A DNA stretch of 64,000 bases from Streptomyces roseochromogenus subsp. oscitans DS 12.976 (GCF_000497445.1 NZ_CM002285.1:5394247-5458246); one strand, 5' to 3'. Counted from the stretch's first letter, positions 1 to 9,302 are shown. A program made the numbers and translations. Notes: generated by a model from the letters alone, not told the origin.

Positions 1-388
1 TGGCCGGGTTCGCCCCCTGTGGTTCCTGTCCGTGGCCGGCGTGGCCGGTTGCCGCCCTTCCCGTTTCCGGGTAAGTCGGTTGCCCCTCCCGGCGATCGGT
101 CGAGTCCCCTTGCCCTCGGCGGCCGGCTCAGTCCGTCCGTCCCTCCGTGCGGTCGGCCGAGTCCGCTCGCCCCCGGCGGTCGGCCGAGTTCACCCGTTCC
201 TCCCGGCGATCGGTCGAGTCCCCTCGCCCCCGGCGGTCGGCCCAGTCCGTCCGTCCCTCCGTGCGGTCGGCCGAGTCCGCTCGCCCCTCCCGGTGGTCGG
301 CCCAGTCCGCCCGCTCCCCCGGTGGTCGGCCGGGTCCGGCGGCTCCCGCCTCGAGGCGGGTTCGAGGCAGCGGTCCTACGTTCGGCCG
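1..388. repeat. GC-rich direct repeats upstream of the carboxylase gene
   Basis: This stretch has no stop codons in several frames but no recognisable protein. An imperfect unit of about 83 bp at 91-173 recurs at 205-287, an offset of 114 bp, and is itself built from shorter units around the core GGTCGGCCGAGTCCG. The in-frame extension of the carboxylase reading frame through it is Pro/Arg/Val-rich and unlike the family. I treat it as a non-coding minisatellite. Confidence 0.7.
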
Positions 389-1978
389 ATGACGATCCTC
401 GACGACCTCACGGTCTCCACAGCCGCCCCTGACCTGCGCCGAGCCGCCGCGGAGCTGCGTCGTATCAAAGAGGAAGTGAGCCGGGGACCCGATCCCGAGG
501 CCACCCGGCGGCAGCACGCGAAGAACAAGCTCACCGCCCACGAGCGGCTGGCGGTCCTCTTCGACGAGGGCACCTTCACCGAGATCGAACCGCTGCGCAG
601 GCACCGCGCCACCGGATTCGGCCTGGAGGACAAGAAGCCGCACGGCGACGGCGTGGTGATCGGCTGGGGCCTCGTCCACGGCCGTACCGTCTTCGCGTAC
701 GCCCATGACTTCCGCGTCTTCGCCGGCGCGCTCGGCGAGGCCCACGCCGCCAAGGTGCACAAGGTGATGGACCTGGCCGAGGCGGCCGGCGCGCCCCTGG
801 TGTCGCTCAACGACGGCGCGGGCGCCCGCATCCAGGAAGGCGTCACCGCCCTCGCCGGCTACGGCGGGATCTTCCGCCGCAACGTCGCCGCGTCGGGTGT
901 CATCCCGCAGATCAGCGTGATGCTCGGCCCGTGCGCCGGCGGCGCCGCCTACAGCCCCGCCCTGACCGACTTCGTGTTCATGGTGCGCGAGACCGCCCAG
1001 ATGTTCATCACCGGACCCGACGTCGTACAGGCCGTCACCGGCGAGAAGATCACCCACAACGGCCTGGGCGGCGCCGAGCCGCACGCGACCGCCTCCGGCG
1101 TCTGCCACTTCGCGTACGACGACGAGACCGAGTGCCTTGAGGACGTACGCTTCCTCATCTCGCTGCTGCCGTCCAACAACCGCGAGCTGCCGCCCGCCGC
1201 ATCGGCCGACGACCCCGCGGACCGGCGCACCGAGGCCCTGTGCGACCTCGTACCCGCCGAGCCGGGCCGCTCCTACGACGTCCGCGATGTCATCGGGGAA
1301 CTCGTCGACGACGGCGAGTACTTCGAGGTCCACGAGGCATGGGCCCGCAACGTGGTGTGCGCGCTGGCCCGCCTCGACGGGCACACCGTCGGCATCGTCG
1401 CCAACCAGCCCGCCGTGCTCGCCGGTGTGCTCGACATCCACGCCAGCGAGAAGGCCGCCCGCTTCGTCTCCACCTGCGACGCGTTCAACATCCCGCTGGT
1501 CACCCTTGTCGACGTGCCCGGCTTCCTGCCCGGCGTCGACCAGGAGCACAACGGCATCATCCGGCACGGCGCGAAACTGCTGTACGCGTACTGCAACGCC
1601 ACCGTCCCCCGGATCTCCGTGGTGCTGCGCAAGGCGTACGGCGGCGCCTACATCGTCATGGACTCCCGGTCCATCGGCTGCGACCTGTCCTTCGCCTGGC
1701 CGACCAACGAGATCGCCGTGATGGGCGCCGAGGGCGCCGCGAACGTCATCTTCCGCCGCGAGATCAACGCGGCCGACGACCCCGACGCCGTACGGGCGCA
1801 GCGCATCAAGGAGTACAAGACCGAGCTGATGCACCCCTACTACGCCGCCGAACGCGGCCTGGTGGACGACGTCATCGAGCCGGCCGAGACCCGCTCCGTC
1901 CTGATCCGGTCCCTGGCCATGCTGCGCGGCAAAAAGGCCGAAGTGCCCGCCCGCAAGCACGGCAACCTCCCCACCTGA
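389..1978 (+). CDS. pccB: acyl-CoA carboxylase carboxyltransferase (beta) subunit
   Basis: Predicted cytosolic carboxyltransferase subunit that moves the carboxyl group from biotin to acetyl- or propionyl-CoA, giving malonyl- or methylmalonyl-CoA. From ATG 389 the product is 529 aa, the usual length of actinobacterial PccB/AccB proteins; the frame stays open upstream but that extension is repeat-derived. The N-terminal half carries the crotonase-like region with CAGGAAYSPAL near residue 183, and the C-terminal half has RKAYGGAYIVMDS near residue 413. No strong ribosome site is seen. It precedes the minimal PKS, so it probably supplies extender units. The biotin-carrying alpha subunit is not in the window. 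Choice between acetyl- and propionyl-CoA is not decided here. Confidence 0.93.
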   Translation: MTILDDLTVSTAAPDLRRAAAELRRIKEEVSRGPDPEATRRQHAKNKLTAHERLAVLFDEGTFTEIEPLRRHRATGFGLEDKKPHGDGVVIGWGLVHGRTVFAYAHDFRVFAGALGEAHAAKVHKVMDLAEAAGAPLVSLNDGAGARIQEGVTALAGYGGIFRRNVAASGVIPQISVMLGPCAGGAAYSPALTDFVFMVRETAQMFITGPDVVQAVTGEKITHNGLGGAEPHATASGVCHFAYDDETECLEDVRFLISLLPSNNRELPPAASADDPADRRTEALCDLVPAEPGRSYDVRDVIGELVDDGEYFEVHEAWARNVVCALARLDGHTVGIVANQPAVLAGVLDIHASEKAARFVSTCDAFNIPLVTLVDVPGFLPGVDQEHNGIIRHGAKLLYAYCNATVPRISVVLRKAYGGAYIVMDSRSIGCDLSFAWPTNEIAVMGAEGAANVIFRREINAADDPDAVRAQRIKEYKTELMHPYYAAERGLVDDVIEPAETRSVLIRSLAMLRGKKAEVPARKHGNLPT

Positions 1979-2026
1979 CCTGCACCTGACCTGCACCTGG
2001 CCAGCACCTGACCTGCACCTGACCTG
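1972..2026. repeat. five tandem 11-bp units
   Basis: The unit CACCTGACCTG is repeated head to tail five times, at 1972, 1983, 1994, 2005 and 2016. The middle copy is degenerate (CACCTGGCCAG). The first copy overlaps the stop codon of the carboxylase gene. Nothing else is recognised before the ketosynthase at 2280. Confidence 0.9.
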
Positions 2027-2279
2027 CGCAGACACGGCGTCCACGCGGACGCGAGCGGCCGTCGAGCACCTGCACGTTCCATGGGATGCACCGGATACGG
2101 CGGCACGCCACAAGCGAGTGGCCGTCCGGCCCGGCCGGCCGGGGCGCGATCCCATCCATGGCAGCCCCGGCCGCCGCGACACCGCAGTGTTCCGGACGAA
2201 GGGATCGACAGTGGCCCGCACAGTTCCATCCGGCAGGGAGTGCGCGAAGCACCCCGCCCCGTCGAAGGCGAGGTAGATG

Positions 2280-3545
2280 ATGCGTCGAGTTGCCATCACC
2301 GGACTGGGCGTCGTGGCCCCTGGCGGGATCGGCGTCAAGGAGTACTGGGACCTGCTCACCGCCGGCCGTACCGCCACCCGCACCATCTCCTTCTACGACC
2401 CCTCCCAGTTCCGCTCCCGGGTCGCCGCCGAGTGCGACTTCGACCCGCTGGCCGCCGGCCTCTCCCAGCAGGAGACCCGACGGCTGGACCGGGCCGCGCA
2501 GTTCGCGGTCGTCTCCACCCGGGAGGCGCTCGCCGACAGCGGCCTCGACACCTCCGACCTCGACCCGGGCCGGATCGGCACCTCGCTCGGCAGCGCGGTC
2601 GGCTGCACCACCAGCCTGGAACGCGAGTACGCGGTGGTCAGCGACGGCGGCCGCGAGTGGCTCGTCGACCACGAGTACGCGATTCCCCAGCTCTACCGGC
2701 ACTTCGTGCCCAGCTCGATGGCCGCCGAGGTGGGCCGGGCGGCCGGCGCCGAGGGACCGGCGGCCGTGGTCTCCACCGGCTGCACCTCCGGCCTCGACTC
2801 GCTCGGCCACGCGGTGGAACTGATCCGCGAGGGCACCTGCGACATCATGATCGCCGGTGCGACCGAGGCCCCGATCTCCCCGATCACCTCCGCCTGCTTC
2901 GACGCCATCCTCGCCACCACCCCGCGCAACGACACCCCCGAGAGCGCCTGCCGCCCCTTCGACAAGACCCGCAGCGGACTGGTCCTCGGTGAGGGCGCGG
3001 CCGTCCTGGTCCTGGAGGAGCTGGAAAGCGCCCGGGCCCGGGGTGCGCACATCTACGCCGAGATCGCGGGCTTCGCCCAGCGCTGCAACGCGTACCACAT
3101 GACCGGGCTCAAGCCGGACGGCCGTGAGATGTCCGAGGCCATCGACGCCGCCCTCGCCGAGGCCCGGCTCGACCCGACCACGATCGACTACATCAACGCA
3201 CATGGTTCCGGCACCAAGATGAACGACCGTCACGAGACGGGCGCGTTCAAGCGGAGCCTGGGCGAGCACGCCTACCGGACCCCGGTCAGCTCCATCAAGT
3301 CGATGATCGGGCACTCGCTAGGCGCGATCGGCTCGCTGGAGATCGCCGCCTGCGCCCTCGCCATGGAACACGGTGTGCTGCCGCCCACCGCCAACCTGCA
3401 CGAGCCGGATCCCGAACTGGACCTCGACTACATCCCGTTGACCGCCCGGGAGAAGAAGACGGACGTCGTTCTCAGCGTGGGCAGCGGCTTCGGCGGCTTC
3501 CAGAGCGCGATGGTCCTCGCGCGACCGGAAAGGAGCATCGCATGA
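2280..3545 (+). CDS. type II PKS ketosynthase alpha (KSalpha)
   Basis: Catalyses decarboxylative condensation of malonyl units on ACP as a heterodimer with the next protein. It has 421 aa, typical for KSalpha. The active-site Cys is residue 168 in [11 protein letters not shown], as in actinorhodin-type enzymes. The two catalytic histidines are near residues 308 (NAHGSG) and 345 (IGHSLGA). Two ATGs stand in tandem at 2277 and 2280; the second is better spaced from the GGCGAGG ribosome site. The stop overlaps the KSbeta start by four bases (ATGA), so the two are translationally coupled. No ketoreductase, aromatase or cyclase follows, so the rest of the pathway lies off the left edge or elsewhere. 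Confidence 0.95.
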   Translation: MRRVAITGLGVVAPGGIGVKEYWDLLTAGRTATRTISFYDPSQFRSRVAAECDFDPLAAGLSQQETRRLDRAAQFAVVSTREALADSGLDTSDLDPGRIGTSLGSAVGCTTSLEREYAVVSDGGREWLVDHEYAIPQLYRHFVPSSMAAEVGRAAGAEGPAAVVSTGCTSGLDSLGHAVELIREGTCDIMIAGATEAPISPITSACFDAILATTPRNDTPESACRPFDKTRSGLVLGEGAAVLVLEELESARARGAHIYAEIAGFAQRCNAYHMTGLKPDGREMSEAIDAALAEARLDPTTIDYINAHGSGTKMNDRHETGAFKRSLGEHAYRTPVSSIKSMIGHSLGAIGSLEIAACALAMEHGVLPPTANLHEPDPELDLDYIPLTAREKKTDVVLSVGSGFGGFQSAMVLARPERSIA

Positions 3546-4762
3546 CCACGTCCACCGTGGTGACCGGCCTCGGTATCGCCGCACCCAACGGCCTGGGCAC
3601 CGAGGACTACTGGAAGGCGACCCTCGCGGGCGAGTCGGGTATCGGCCCGGTCACCCGGTTCGACGCCACGCGGTACCCGGCCCGGCTGGCCGGAGAGGTA
3701 CCGGGGTTCGTCGCCGAGGAGCACATCCCCAGCCGGCTCATGCCGCAGACCGACCACATGACCAGACTCGCCCTGGCCGCCGCGGAGTGGGCCCTCCAGG
3801 ACGCCGGCCTCGACACCGGTGAAGTGCCCGAGTACGGCATGGGCGTGGTCACCTCGGCGTCCGGCGGCGCCGTCGAGTTCGGCCAGCGCGAGCTGCAGAA
3901 CCTGTGGAGCAAGGGCAAGGAACACGTCAGCGCCTACCAGTCCTTCGCCTGGTTCTACGCCGTCAACACCGGGCAGATCTCCATCCGGCACAAGCTGCGC
4001 GGCCCCAGCGGCGTGCTGCTGACCGAACAGGCCGGCGGCATCGACGCGATCGGCCAGGCCCGCCGCCATGTCCGCAAGGGGTTCCAGGCGGTCGTCTCCG
4101 GAGGCGTCGACGCGGGCATCTGCCCCTGGGGCTGGGTCCCGCAGCTCACCACCGGCCTGATGAGCACCGAGCAGGACCCGGCCCGCGCCTACCTGCCCTT
4201 CGCCGCCGAGGCAAGCGGATACGTGGTGGGGGAGGGCGGCGCCATCCTGGTGGCCGAGGACCTCGCGGCAGCCCGCGAGCGGGGCGCGTCCCACGTCTAC
4301 GGCGAGATCGCCGGGTACGCCGCCACGCTCGACCCCGACCCCGGCTCCGGGCGCCCGCCGGGCCTGGCCAGGGCGGTGCGCACCGCACTCACCGACGCCG
4401 GTCTCACCCCCGCCGGCATCGACGTCGTCTTCGCCGACGCCGCCGGTGTCCCGGAGCTGGACCGGGCCGAGGCCGAGGTCCTGGCGGAGGTGTTCGGCCC
4501 GAACGCCGTACCGGTGACCGCCCCCAAGTCCATGACCGGGCGGCTGCTCGCCGGCGGCGCCGCCCTCGACGCGGCCACCGCCCTGCTCGCCCTGCGCGAC
4601 GGGGTGATCCCGCACACCGCGGGCGTCGACGCGGCCGCCGCCGACTACCCGATCGACCTGGTCACCGGGGCACCCCGGGAGGCGGACCTGCGCAGCGCGC
4701 TGGTTCTCGCCCGGGGGCACGGCGGCTTCAACGCGGCCCTCGTCGTACGCCGTGCGGCGTGA
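3542..4762 (+). CDS. type II PKS ketosynthase beta / chain length factor
   Basis: Partner of KSalpha that helps set polyketide chain length and generates the acetyl primer by malonyl-ACP decarboxylation. It has 406 aa. The catalytic Cys is replaced by Gln at residue 163 in TEQAGGIDA, the diagnostic CLF substitution. It overlaps KSalpha by four bases. The ACP gene follows after about 60 bp with its own ribosome site. Product class cannot be read from the sequence alone. Confidence 0.95.
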   Translation: MTTSTVVTGLGIAAPNGLGTEDYWKATLAGESGIGPVTRFDATRYPARLAGEVPGFVAEEHIPSRLMPQTDHMTRLALAAAEWALQDAGLDTGEVPEYGMGVVTSASGGAVEFGQRELQNLWSKGKEHVSAYQSFAWFYAVNTGQISIRHKLRGPSGVLLTEQAGGIDAIGQARRHVRKGFQAVVSGGVDAGICPWGWVPQLTTGLMSTEQDPARAYLPFAAEASGYVVGEGGAILVAEDLAAARERGASHVYGEIAGYAATLDPDPGSGRPPGLARAVRTALTDAGLTPAGIDVVFADAAGVPELDRAEAEVLAEVFGPNAVPVTAPKSMTGRLLAGGAALDAATALLALRDGVIPHTAGVDAAAADYPIDLVTGAPREADLRSALVLARGHGGFNAALVVRRAA

Positions 4763-4821
4763 CCACCCCTCGCCACACCCTGAGTCAGGCACCACCACCA
4801 TCACCCAACGGAGGACCCACC

Positions 4822-5094
4822 GTGACCACCACCACGAGCACCACCGTGACCCTGGCCGACCTGACCCGGATGCTGCGCGAGAGCGCGGGTGAGGAGGAGG
4901 GCATCGACCTGGACGGCGACGTCCTCGACACCCCGTTCCTGGAACTCGGCTACGACTCGCTCGCCCTGCTCCAGGTCATAGGAGAGGTCCAGCGCACCTA
5001 CGGCATCAGCGTCCCGGACGACGCGGTCGTCGACGCCGAGACGCCCCGTGCCCTGCTCGAGCTCATCAACTCCGGCCAGGGCAACGAAGCCTGA
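4822..5094 (+). CDS. acyl carrier protein
   Basis: Carries the growing polyketide on a 4'-phosphopantetheine arm. It has 90 aa, starting at GTG 4822 just after GGAGGACC. The attachment Ser is residue 46 in LGYDSLALL. The first ten residues are an unusual Thr-rich run. It is the third gene of the minimal PKS and is followed by a long hairpin that separates it from the acyltransferase gene. Confidence 0.95.
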   Translation: MTTTTSTTVTLADLTRMLRESAGEEEGIDLDGDVLDTPFLELGYDSLALLQVIGEVQRTYGISVPDDAVVDAETPRALLELINSGQGNEA

Positions 5095-5102
5095 GCCGGA
5101 CG

Positions 5103-5152
5103 GTGCGGGCCGCCCCGATTCCGGATCCCCCGCCGCCAGGGGCGGCCCGCAC
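5103..5152. terminator. long hairpin between ACP and acyltransferase genes
   Basis: A perfect 14-bp stem (GTGCGGGCCGCCCC at 5103-5116 with its complement at 5139-5152) encloses a 22-nt loop and is followed by TCCTTTCC. It starts 8 bp after the ACP stop codon. It could end or attenuate the minimal PKS transcript or protect its 3' end. Confidence 0.7.
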
Positions 5153-5246
5153 TCCTTTCCCGACCCGACTCCCCCCACGCCCCCTGGTTCCTGTCGATCC
5201 ATGCCCCACCGGCCGCGGCGGTCCGCGGCCCACGAGGAGGTACCCC

Positions 5247-7025
5247 ATGCCGCTGACGGCTGACAGCGCGGTGATCCGGAGGCTGATCGTCCGGCCGGGT
5301 CCCGCGGGAGAGGACTGGTCGCCCGTGCCGGCGTCGGCCGCCGCGGTCTCCGCGGTGCTGCGGGCCTTCGGCCGCTCCCCGCGCGACCTGCCCGTACGGA
5401 CCGTCGTCTACGTCGGTGCGCACGCGCCGGATCCCGGACTCGCCCCCGAGCACGAGGGCTTCGCGGTGCGGACCGCCTCGGCGCCCGGCCGCGCCCTGCG
5501 CCTGGCCCACCAGGAACTTTACGACGGCACCGCGGACTTCGCGCTCGTCGCCGGATTCAACGAGCCCGAGGCCGGGACCATCACGGTCTACGCGGTGAAA
5601 CGCGCCGCGGAGGCGGTCGCGGACGGCGACACCGTCCTCGGCACACTCGACTTCACCGCCGCAGGCCCCGACGCCGCACCGGAGCTGAAGGCCCTGGTGC
5701 ACGGGCACCGCGCCACCGACCCGGGCCGGCACCGGCTGCTGCTGTGGTCGGGCCGGGACGAGCGGGACGAGCAGCGGGTGCGCGGCGAACTGCTGCCCCT
5801 GCTCTCGGCTCTGCACCACGAGGCGTTCCCGGCGCTGCCCACCACGGTCCCGTGCGGCACCGAGCCCGGACCGGTGCGCGGCGCGGCCGTCACCGTCGCC
5901 GCGCTGTCCGCCGCCACGGTGCACAAGGCGAAGGCGGTCACCGCGACGCGGCCCCGGCCCGTCGCCCTGCTCTTCCCGGGCCAGGGCTCCCAGCACCACG
6001 CCATGGCGGCCGGCCTGTACGGGCGGGAGCCGGTGTTCACCGCCGCCTTCGACGCGGCCCTGTCCCACATGGGCGACGAGGGCCCGCGGATCCGGGCGGA
6101 CTGGCTCACCGACGGCCGCCCCCTGATCCCCATCGACGACGTACGCCGGGCCCAGCCGCTCCTCTTCGCGGTCGACTACGCGCTCGGCCGCATGGTGATC
6201 GGCTGGGGGGTGCGCCCCACCGCGGTGCTGGGCCACAGCGCGGGCGAACTCGTCGCCGCGACCATCGCCGGTGCCGTCGCCCTGCCCGACGCGGTCACCA
6301 TGGTCATGGAACGCGTCCGCCAGGCTGTGAAGATCCCGCCGGGCGGCATGCTGGCGGTGGCGGCGGAGGAGGAACGCCTGCGCCCCTACCTCCGCGACGA
6401 CGTGGCGATCGCCGCGGTCAACGCCAACCAGCAGACCATGCTCGCGGGTCCGGCCGAGCCGCTCGCCGAGATCGCCGGGCGGCTGCGGGCCGACGGCCTC
6501 ACCGTCGTCACCGTACCGGCGACCAGTCCCTTCCACTCCCCGGCGATGGCACCCGCGTCCGAAGCCGTGGAGGCGGCCTACCGGGACATCCCCCTCCGCC
6601 CGCCGACGCTGCCGCTGTACTCCGGGTACACGGGCGAGTTGCTGCGCCCCGAAGAGGCACTGAGCCCCCGCTTCTGGGCCCGCCAGATCACCGACACGGT
6701 GTACTTCAAACAGGCCCTGGAGTCCCTCCTCGCCGCCGACGACATGCTGCTGATCGAGGCAGGCCCCCGGCAGACCCTCACCGCCTTCGCCCGCCGGCAC
6801 CGCGCGGTACGCCTCGGCGCCAGCGCCGCGGTACCCCTGCTCCCGGGCCGCCCCGGCACGGCGGAGGCCGACCGCCAGTCGGTCCTGACCGCGGCGGCCC
6901 GACTGTGGACCGAGGGCCACGTTCCCTCCCCGGTCGCGCTCTCCGCCCTGTGGACGTGGACCGCCGACGCCAGGCACGGGAACACCCCCGCCGCCACACC
7001 GCAGCTCGCCGCCGCGACCTCATGA
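5247..7025 (+). CDS. acyltransferase with degenerate ketosynthase-like N-terminus
   Basis: Probably loads a malonyl or other acyl unit onto an ACP. It has 592 aa, nearly double a stand-alone malonyltransferase. The AT domain begins near residue 240 (LLFPGQGSQ), with the nucleophile Ser 331 in GHSAGE and catalytic His 430 in SPFHSP. Residues of about 55-145 resemble the back half of a modular ketosynthase (ADFALVAGF, then VYAVKRAAEAVADGDTVLG), followed by a KS-AT-like linker, but the ketosynthase Cys and His motifs are absent. The start at 5247 sits six bases after GAGGAGG. The stop overlaps the next small gene by four bases. It looks like a reduced KS-AT didomain recruited into a type II locus; substrate is unknown. 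Confidence 0.85.
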   Translation: MPLTADSAVIRRLIVRPGPAGEDWSPVPASAAAVSAVLRAFGRSPRDLPVRTVVYVGAHAPDPGLAPEHEGFAVRTASAPGRALRLAHQELYDGTADFALVAGFNEPEAGTITVYAVKRAAEAVADGDTVLGTLDFTAAGPDAAPELKALVHGHRATDPGRHRLLLWSGRDERDEQRVRGELLPLLSALHHEAFPALPTTVPCGTEPGPVRGAAVTVAALSAATVHKAKAVTATRPRPVALLFPGQGSQHHAMAAGLYGREPVFTAAFDAALSHMGDEGPRIRADWLTDGRPLIPIDDVRRAQPLLFAVDYALGRMVIGWGVRPTAVLGHSAGELVAATIAGAVALPDAVTMVMERVRQAVKIPPGGMLAVAAEEERLRPYLRDDVAIAAVNANQQTMLAGPAEPLAEIAGRLRADGLTVVTVPATSPFHSPAMAPASEAVEAAYRDIPLRPPTLPLYSGYTGELLRPEEALSPRFWARQITDTVYFKQALESLLAADDMLLIEAGPRQTLTAFARRHRAVRLGASAAVPLLPGRPGTAEADRQSVLTAAARLWTEGHVPSPVALSALWTWTADARHGNTPAATPQLAAATS

Positions 7026-7246
7026 TGGGACTGGCAGCGGCGACGGCGGTACGCGTGCTGAAGGCGATCTACGGCATCTTGGCCGCGTCGGGCCGCATGT
7101 ATGTCTGGATGCCCCTGGCAGACCTGCACCCCGACCGCTCCGACGTCCCGAGCCACCACCCGGAACGCCTCCGTCCCGACCTCCCCCTGACCGACTACGA
7201 ACGCGCGCTGGAACACGAGCTGACAACGGAGAGCCGGCTGCCCTGA
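7022..7246 (+). CDS. small DUF6059-like protein
   Basis: Seventy-four residues, translationally coupled to the acyltransferase by an ATGA overlap. The sequence has a short amphipathic N-terminus with a GRMYVWMPL segment, then HPERLRPD and PLTDYERALE. This pattern matches, from memory, the small DUF6059 proteins common in Streptomyces, whose function is unknown. An alternative ATG lies three bases downstream. It is the last gene before the terminator hairpin, so it appears to belong to the PKS operon. Confidence 0.7.
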   Translation: MMGLAAATAVRVLKAIYGILAASGRMYVWMPLADLHPDRSDVPSHHPERLRPDLPLTDYERALEHELTTESRLP

Positions 7247-7259
7247 GCCCCCTCCCACC

Positions 7260-7301
7260 GGAGAAGCACCCCTCGAAGTCCCTTCCGAGGGGTGCTTCTC
7301 C
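7260..7301. terminator. bidirectional terminator
   Basis: A perfect 16-bp stem (GGAGAAGCACCCCTCG and its complement) with a 10-nt loop lies between the convergent DUF6059-like gene and the GH16 gene. It should stop transcription from both sides. Confidence 0.85.
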
Positions 7302-7365
7302 GCACCTCTGCTGCTGACTGGATGTGCTCGCGCTGTCCGTCGACTGCTGAGCGGCCGGCTGCTGA

Positions 7366-8502
7366 TCAGCGGTACACCTTCACGTAGTCCGCCTGCATGG
7401 TGATCGGTGTCGAGCCCGTGGGCGCGGGGTGGTACTTGCCGGCGCTGATCGACAGGTTGAGGATCAGGTACGCGGAGAAGTTGCTGCCCACGCCGTGGCC
7501 GTCGGAGTAGACCTTCTTGCCGTTGACGTACCAGTCCACCGAGCCGGCGCCGTAGTGGGTGCCGATGGTGACCCACTGGCCGGGGGCGACCGCGCCGGAG
7601 TCGGTGTAGTAGTCGGAGCCGGAGGTGACGTGGTTGGTCAGCTCCAGCAGGTTCGGGTTGTCCGGGTGGTACTCGAAGGAGTCGATCTCACCGTTGCCGT
7701 TTTTCCAGGTCCACAGGGCCGGCCAGGCGCCGGCGCCGGCGGGCAGCTTGACCCTGGTCTCGGCGTAGTCGCCGGTCTTCACCTGGAAGCCCTCGCTGGA
7801 GCCCTCGGTGGTGAGCAGGCCGGTGGTCCACGCCTTCTTGCCGTTCTCCAGGATGTGCGAGGAGGGCTTGGCGGTGAAGGTCGCGACGCCGTTCGAGGTG
7901 GTGACGGCGCTCGGGTCCAGCCAGTCGAGCTTGTTGTCGTCCGGGTTCTGGTCGCCGTACCGGTAGGACGAGCTCTTGTCACCGACCCACTTCGAGTTCC
8001 AGGCGATGCCGCCGGAGAAATTGTCCGACCAGACCAGGGACTGGCCGGATATCGGCGAGCCGCTGTTGCCGGACGAGGGCGTGGTCGCGGTGGACGGGGC
8101 CTTGTTCACCGTGAGCGTGTGCGACGGCAGGTTGTGCCAGGCCCCGCCCGATTCCTGCCAGAAGCCGAAGACGGTGTACGTCCCGGCCGTCAGCGTGCGC
8201 GAGGCACTGGTGAAGTGCACTCCATTCGGGCATATCCGGACATTCGATGCGTTGCCCGGGAAGTCCAGATTCTTGCCGGAGGCGTCACGGACGCCGACGC
8301 CGAGCGTCTTGGCCGTGAAGCAGCTGGAGGAGTGCACGGTCAGCTGGGCCGAGCCGGCGACGCCCGCGGTCATCGCGGTCGGGCTCAGCCTGTCCTGGGT
8401 GACGGAGGTGGCGGCGGAGGCCTGGGTGGCGAACGGCAGGAGCAGCAGCGCGACGGCCGTGCCGACCACGCCCAGGCGGGCAGGAGATATGGAAGGGCGC
8501 AT
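7366..8502 (-). CDS. secreted GH16 family endo-beta-glucanase
   Basis: Predicted secreted enzyme that hydrolyses beta-1,3 or mixed-linkage glucans. It has 378 aa from ATG 8502, with GAGGAAG about nine bases upstream. A Sec signal peptide of about 30 residues ends near ASAA. A beta-rich domain at about 35-135 precedes a Ser/Thr/Pro linker and the GH16 domain. The catalytic signature GEIDSFEYH (E-x-D-x-x-E) is near residue 270. The C-terminus YVKVYR is typical of the family. It stands alone, convergent with the PKS operon. The exact linkage specificity cannot be told. Confidence 0.93.
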   Translation of the reverse strand: MRPSISPARLGVVGTAVALLLLPFATQASAATSVTQDRLSPTAMTAGVAGSAQLTVHSSSCFTAKTLGVGVRDASGKNLDFPGNASNVRICPNGVHFTSASRTLTAGTYTVFGFWQESGGAWHNLPSHTLTVNKAPSTATTPSSGNSGSPISGQSLVWSDNFSGGIAWNSKWVGDKSSSYRYGDQNPDDNKLDWLDPSAVTTSNGVATFTAKPSSHILENGKKAWTTGLLTTEGSSEGFQVKTGDYAETRVKLPAGAGAWPALWTWKNGNGEIDSFEYHPDNPNLLELTNHVTSGSDYYTDSGAVAPGQWVTIGTHYGAGSVDWYVNGKKVYSDGHGVGSNFSAYLILNLSISAGKYHPAPTGSTPITMQADYVKVYR

Positions 8503-8673
8503 GGTGGGGGGCTTCCTCAACGGCGCCTGCGGGGGGAGGTGTTGTGGGGACCACGGTCCACGGTCCCGTCCCCGCAGGACTCGGCGTCCCGGCGGCTGAG
8601 GCCACCCGGGAGGACCTCCGAAGGCTAGGCAGATGTGCCGTGCGCGTACAACGAGATGTGACTCACACCGGTT

Positions 8674-8701
8674 GCAGGATTCGAACCTGCGACACCCGCT
8701 T
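8674..8701 (-). other. tRNA 3'-half fragment (possible att core)
   Basis: These 28 bp are identical to 56521-56548. On the minus strand they read as the end of an anticodon arm, the variable region and a complete T arm (GCAGG TTCGAAT CCTGC). The acceptor stem does not match and there is no 5' half, so it is not a working tRNA. It lies just left of the second biosynthetic cluster and may be an old integration scar. Confidence 0.6.
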
Positions 8702-8718
8702 GCGGGCGATCAGACCTG

Positions 8719-9057
8719 TCATTCCCTGGCCGTCACCTCGCCCGCGAGGAGTTCTTCGTAGTAGGCGAACGGGGCCTCGGCGCTGCATTGGAGGAGGGTG
8801 AACGCGCGGAGTTGCGGGGCGTGGGACAGTGCGCGCAGACACACCTGGAGCGCGCTGTGCTCCGCTGCCTCCAAGGAACGGGCGAGGAGGAAGAGGCCGA
8901 GCACGAGCCCGGTTCCCGTGTCGTTGTGGACGCTGACGTGTTCGAGACTCGTGTCGGCGTCGGCGTGACGTGTGACGATGTCCGCCACGTCGGCCGGAAC
9001 GGCTGTTCCGGCTGCGGCCCGAAGCCTTGCGTGGACGAGGTACATGCTCAGGATCAT
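8719..9057 (-). CDS. hypothetical protein (small, cluster-adjacent)
   Basis: A 112-aa protein, start ATG 9057, with coding-like codon use and no signal peptide. It shows an alternating beta/alpha pattern (HVSVHNDTGTGLVLGLFLLA, then a Leu/Ala-rich helix). I recall similar small proteins near Streptomyces regulators, but no function is known. It is divergent from the regulator at 9303 with about 245 bp between them, so the two may share regulation. Confidence 0.65.
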   Translation of the reverse strand: MILSMYLVHARLRAAAGTAVPADVADIVTRHADADTSLEHVSVHNDTGTGLVLGLFLLARSLEAAEHSALQVCLRALSHAPQLRAFTLLQCSAEAPFAYYEELLAGEVTARE

Positions 9058-9264
9058 GCATCCCGGGCAACGGGCCCATGTCACCTCAACCCTGGACGCT
9101 TCAGGCCGCTGCACAAACAGGCCAGCAAGGAGGCGGCTGAAGCGATACGCCTCGGCTGCCGTTCGACCGTGCCTTTCCGTGGAACCTCTGTATACCTGGC
9201 GCTCTTGGTGAGCCTTTTACCGAATCTATGGCTTTGTTATTCCGGCCGCCTTGGCCTGTGTGTT

Positions 9265-9270
9265 TACAAT
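9265..9270 (+). promoter_or_regulatory. possible -10 element of the regulator gene
   Basis: TACAAT lies 32 bp before the start codon at 9303 in an AT-richer stretch. No convincing -35 hexamer is found at 16-18 bp, so this is tentative. Confidence 0.3.
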
Positions 9271-9302
9271 CCGTGCGGCTTTCAGGCGGTCAGGGGGGAA
9301 CA

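Noticed and set aside
32..388. N-terminal extension of the carboxylase from an upstream start
   Set aside because: The extension is encoded by tandem repeats and is Arg/Pro/Val-rich; from 389 the protein has the normal family length.
128..2386. Long minus-strand reading frames opposite the carboxylase
   Set aside because: Typical high-GC shadow frames, rich in Arg/Gly/Ala with no motifs.
8640..8725. Intact tRNA gene at the 28-bp repeat
   Set aside because: Only the T arm and part of the anticodon side are present; no matching acceptor stem or D arm.
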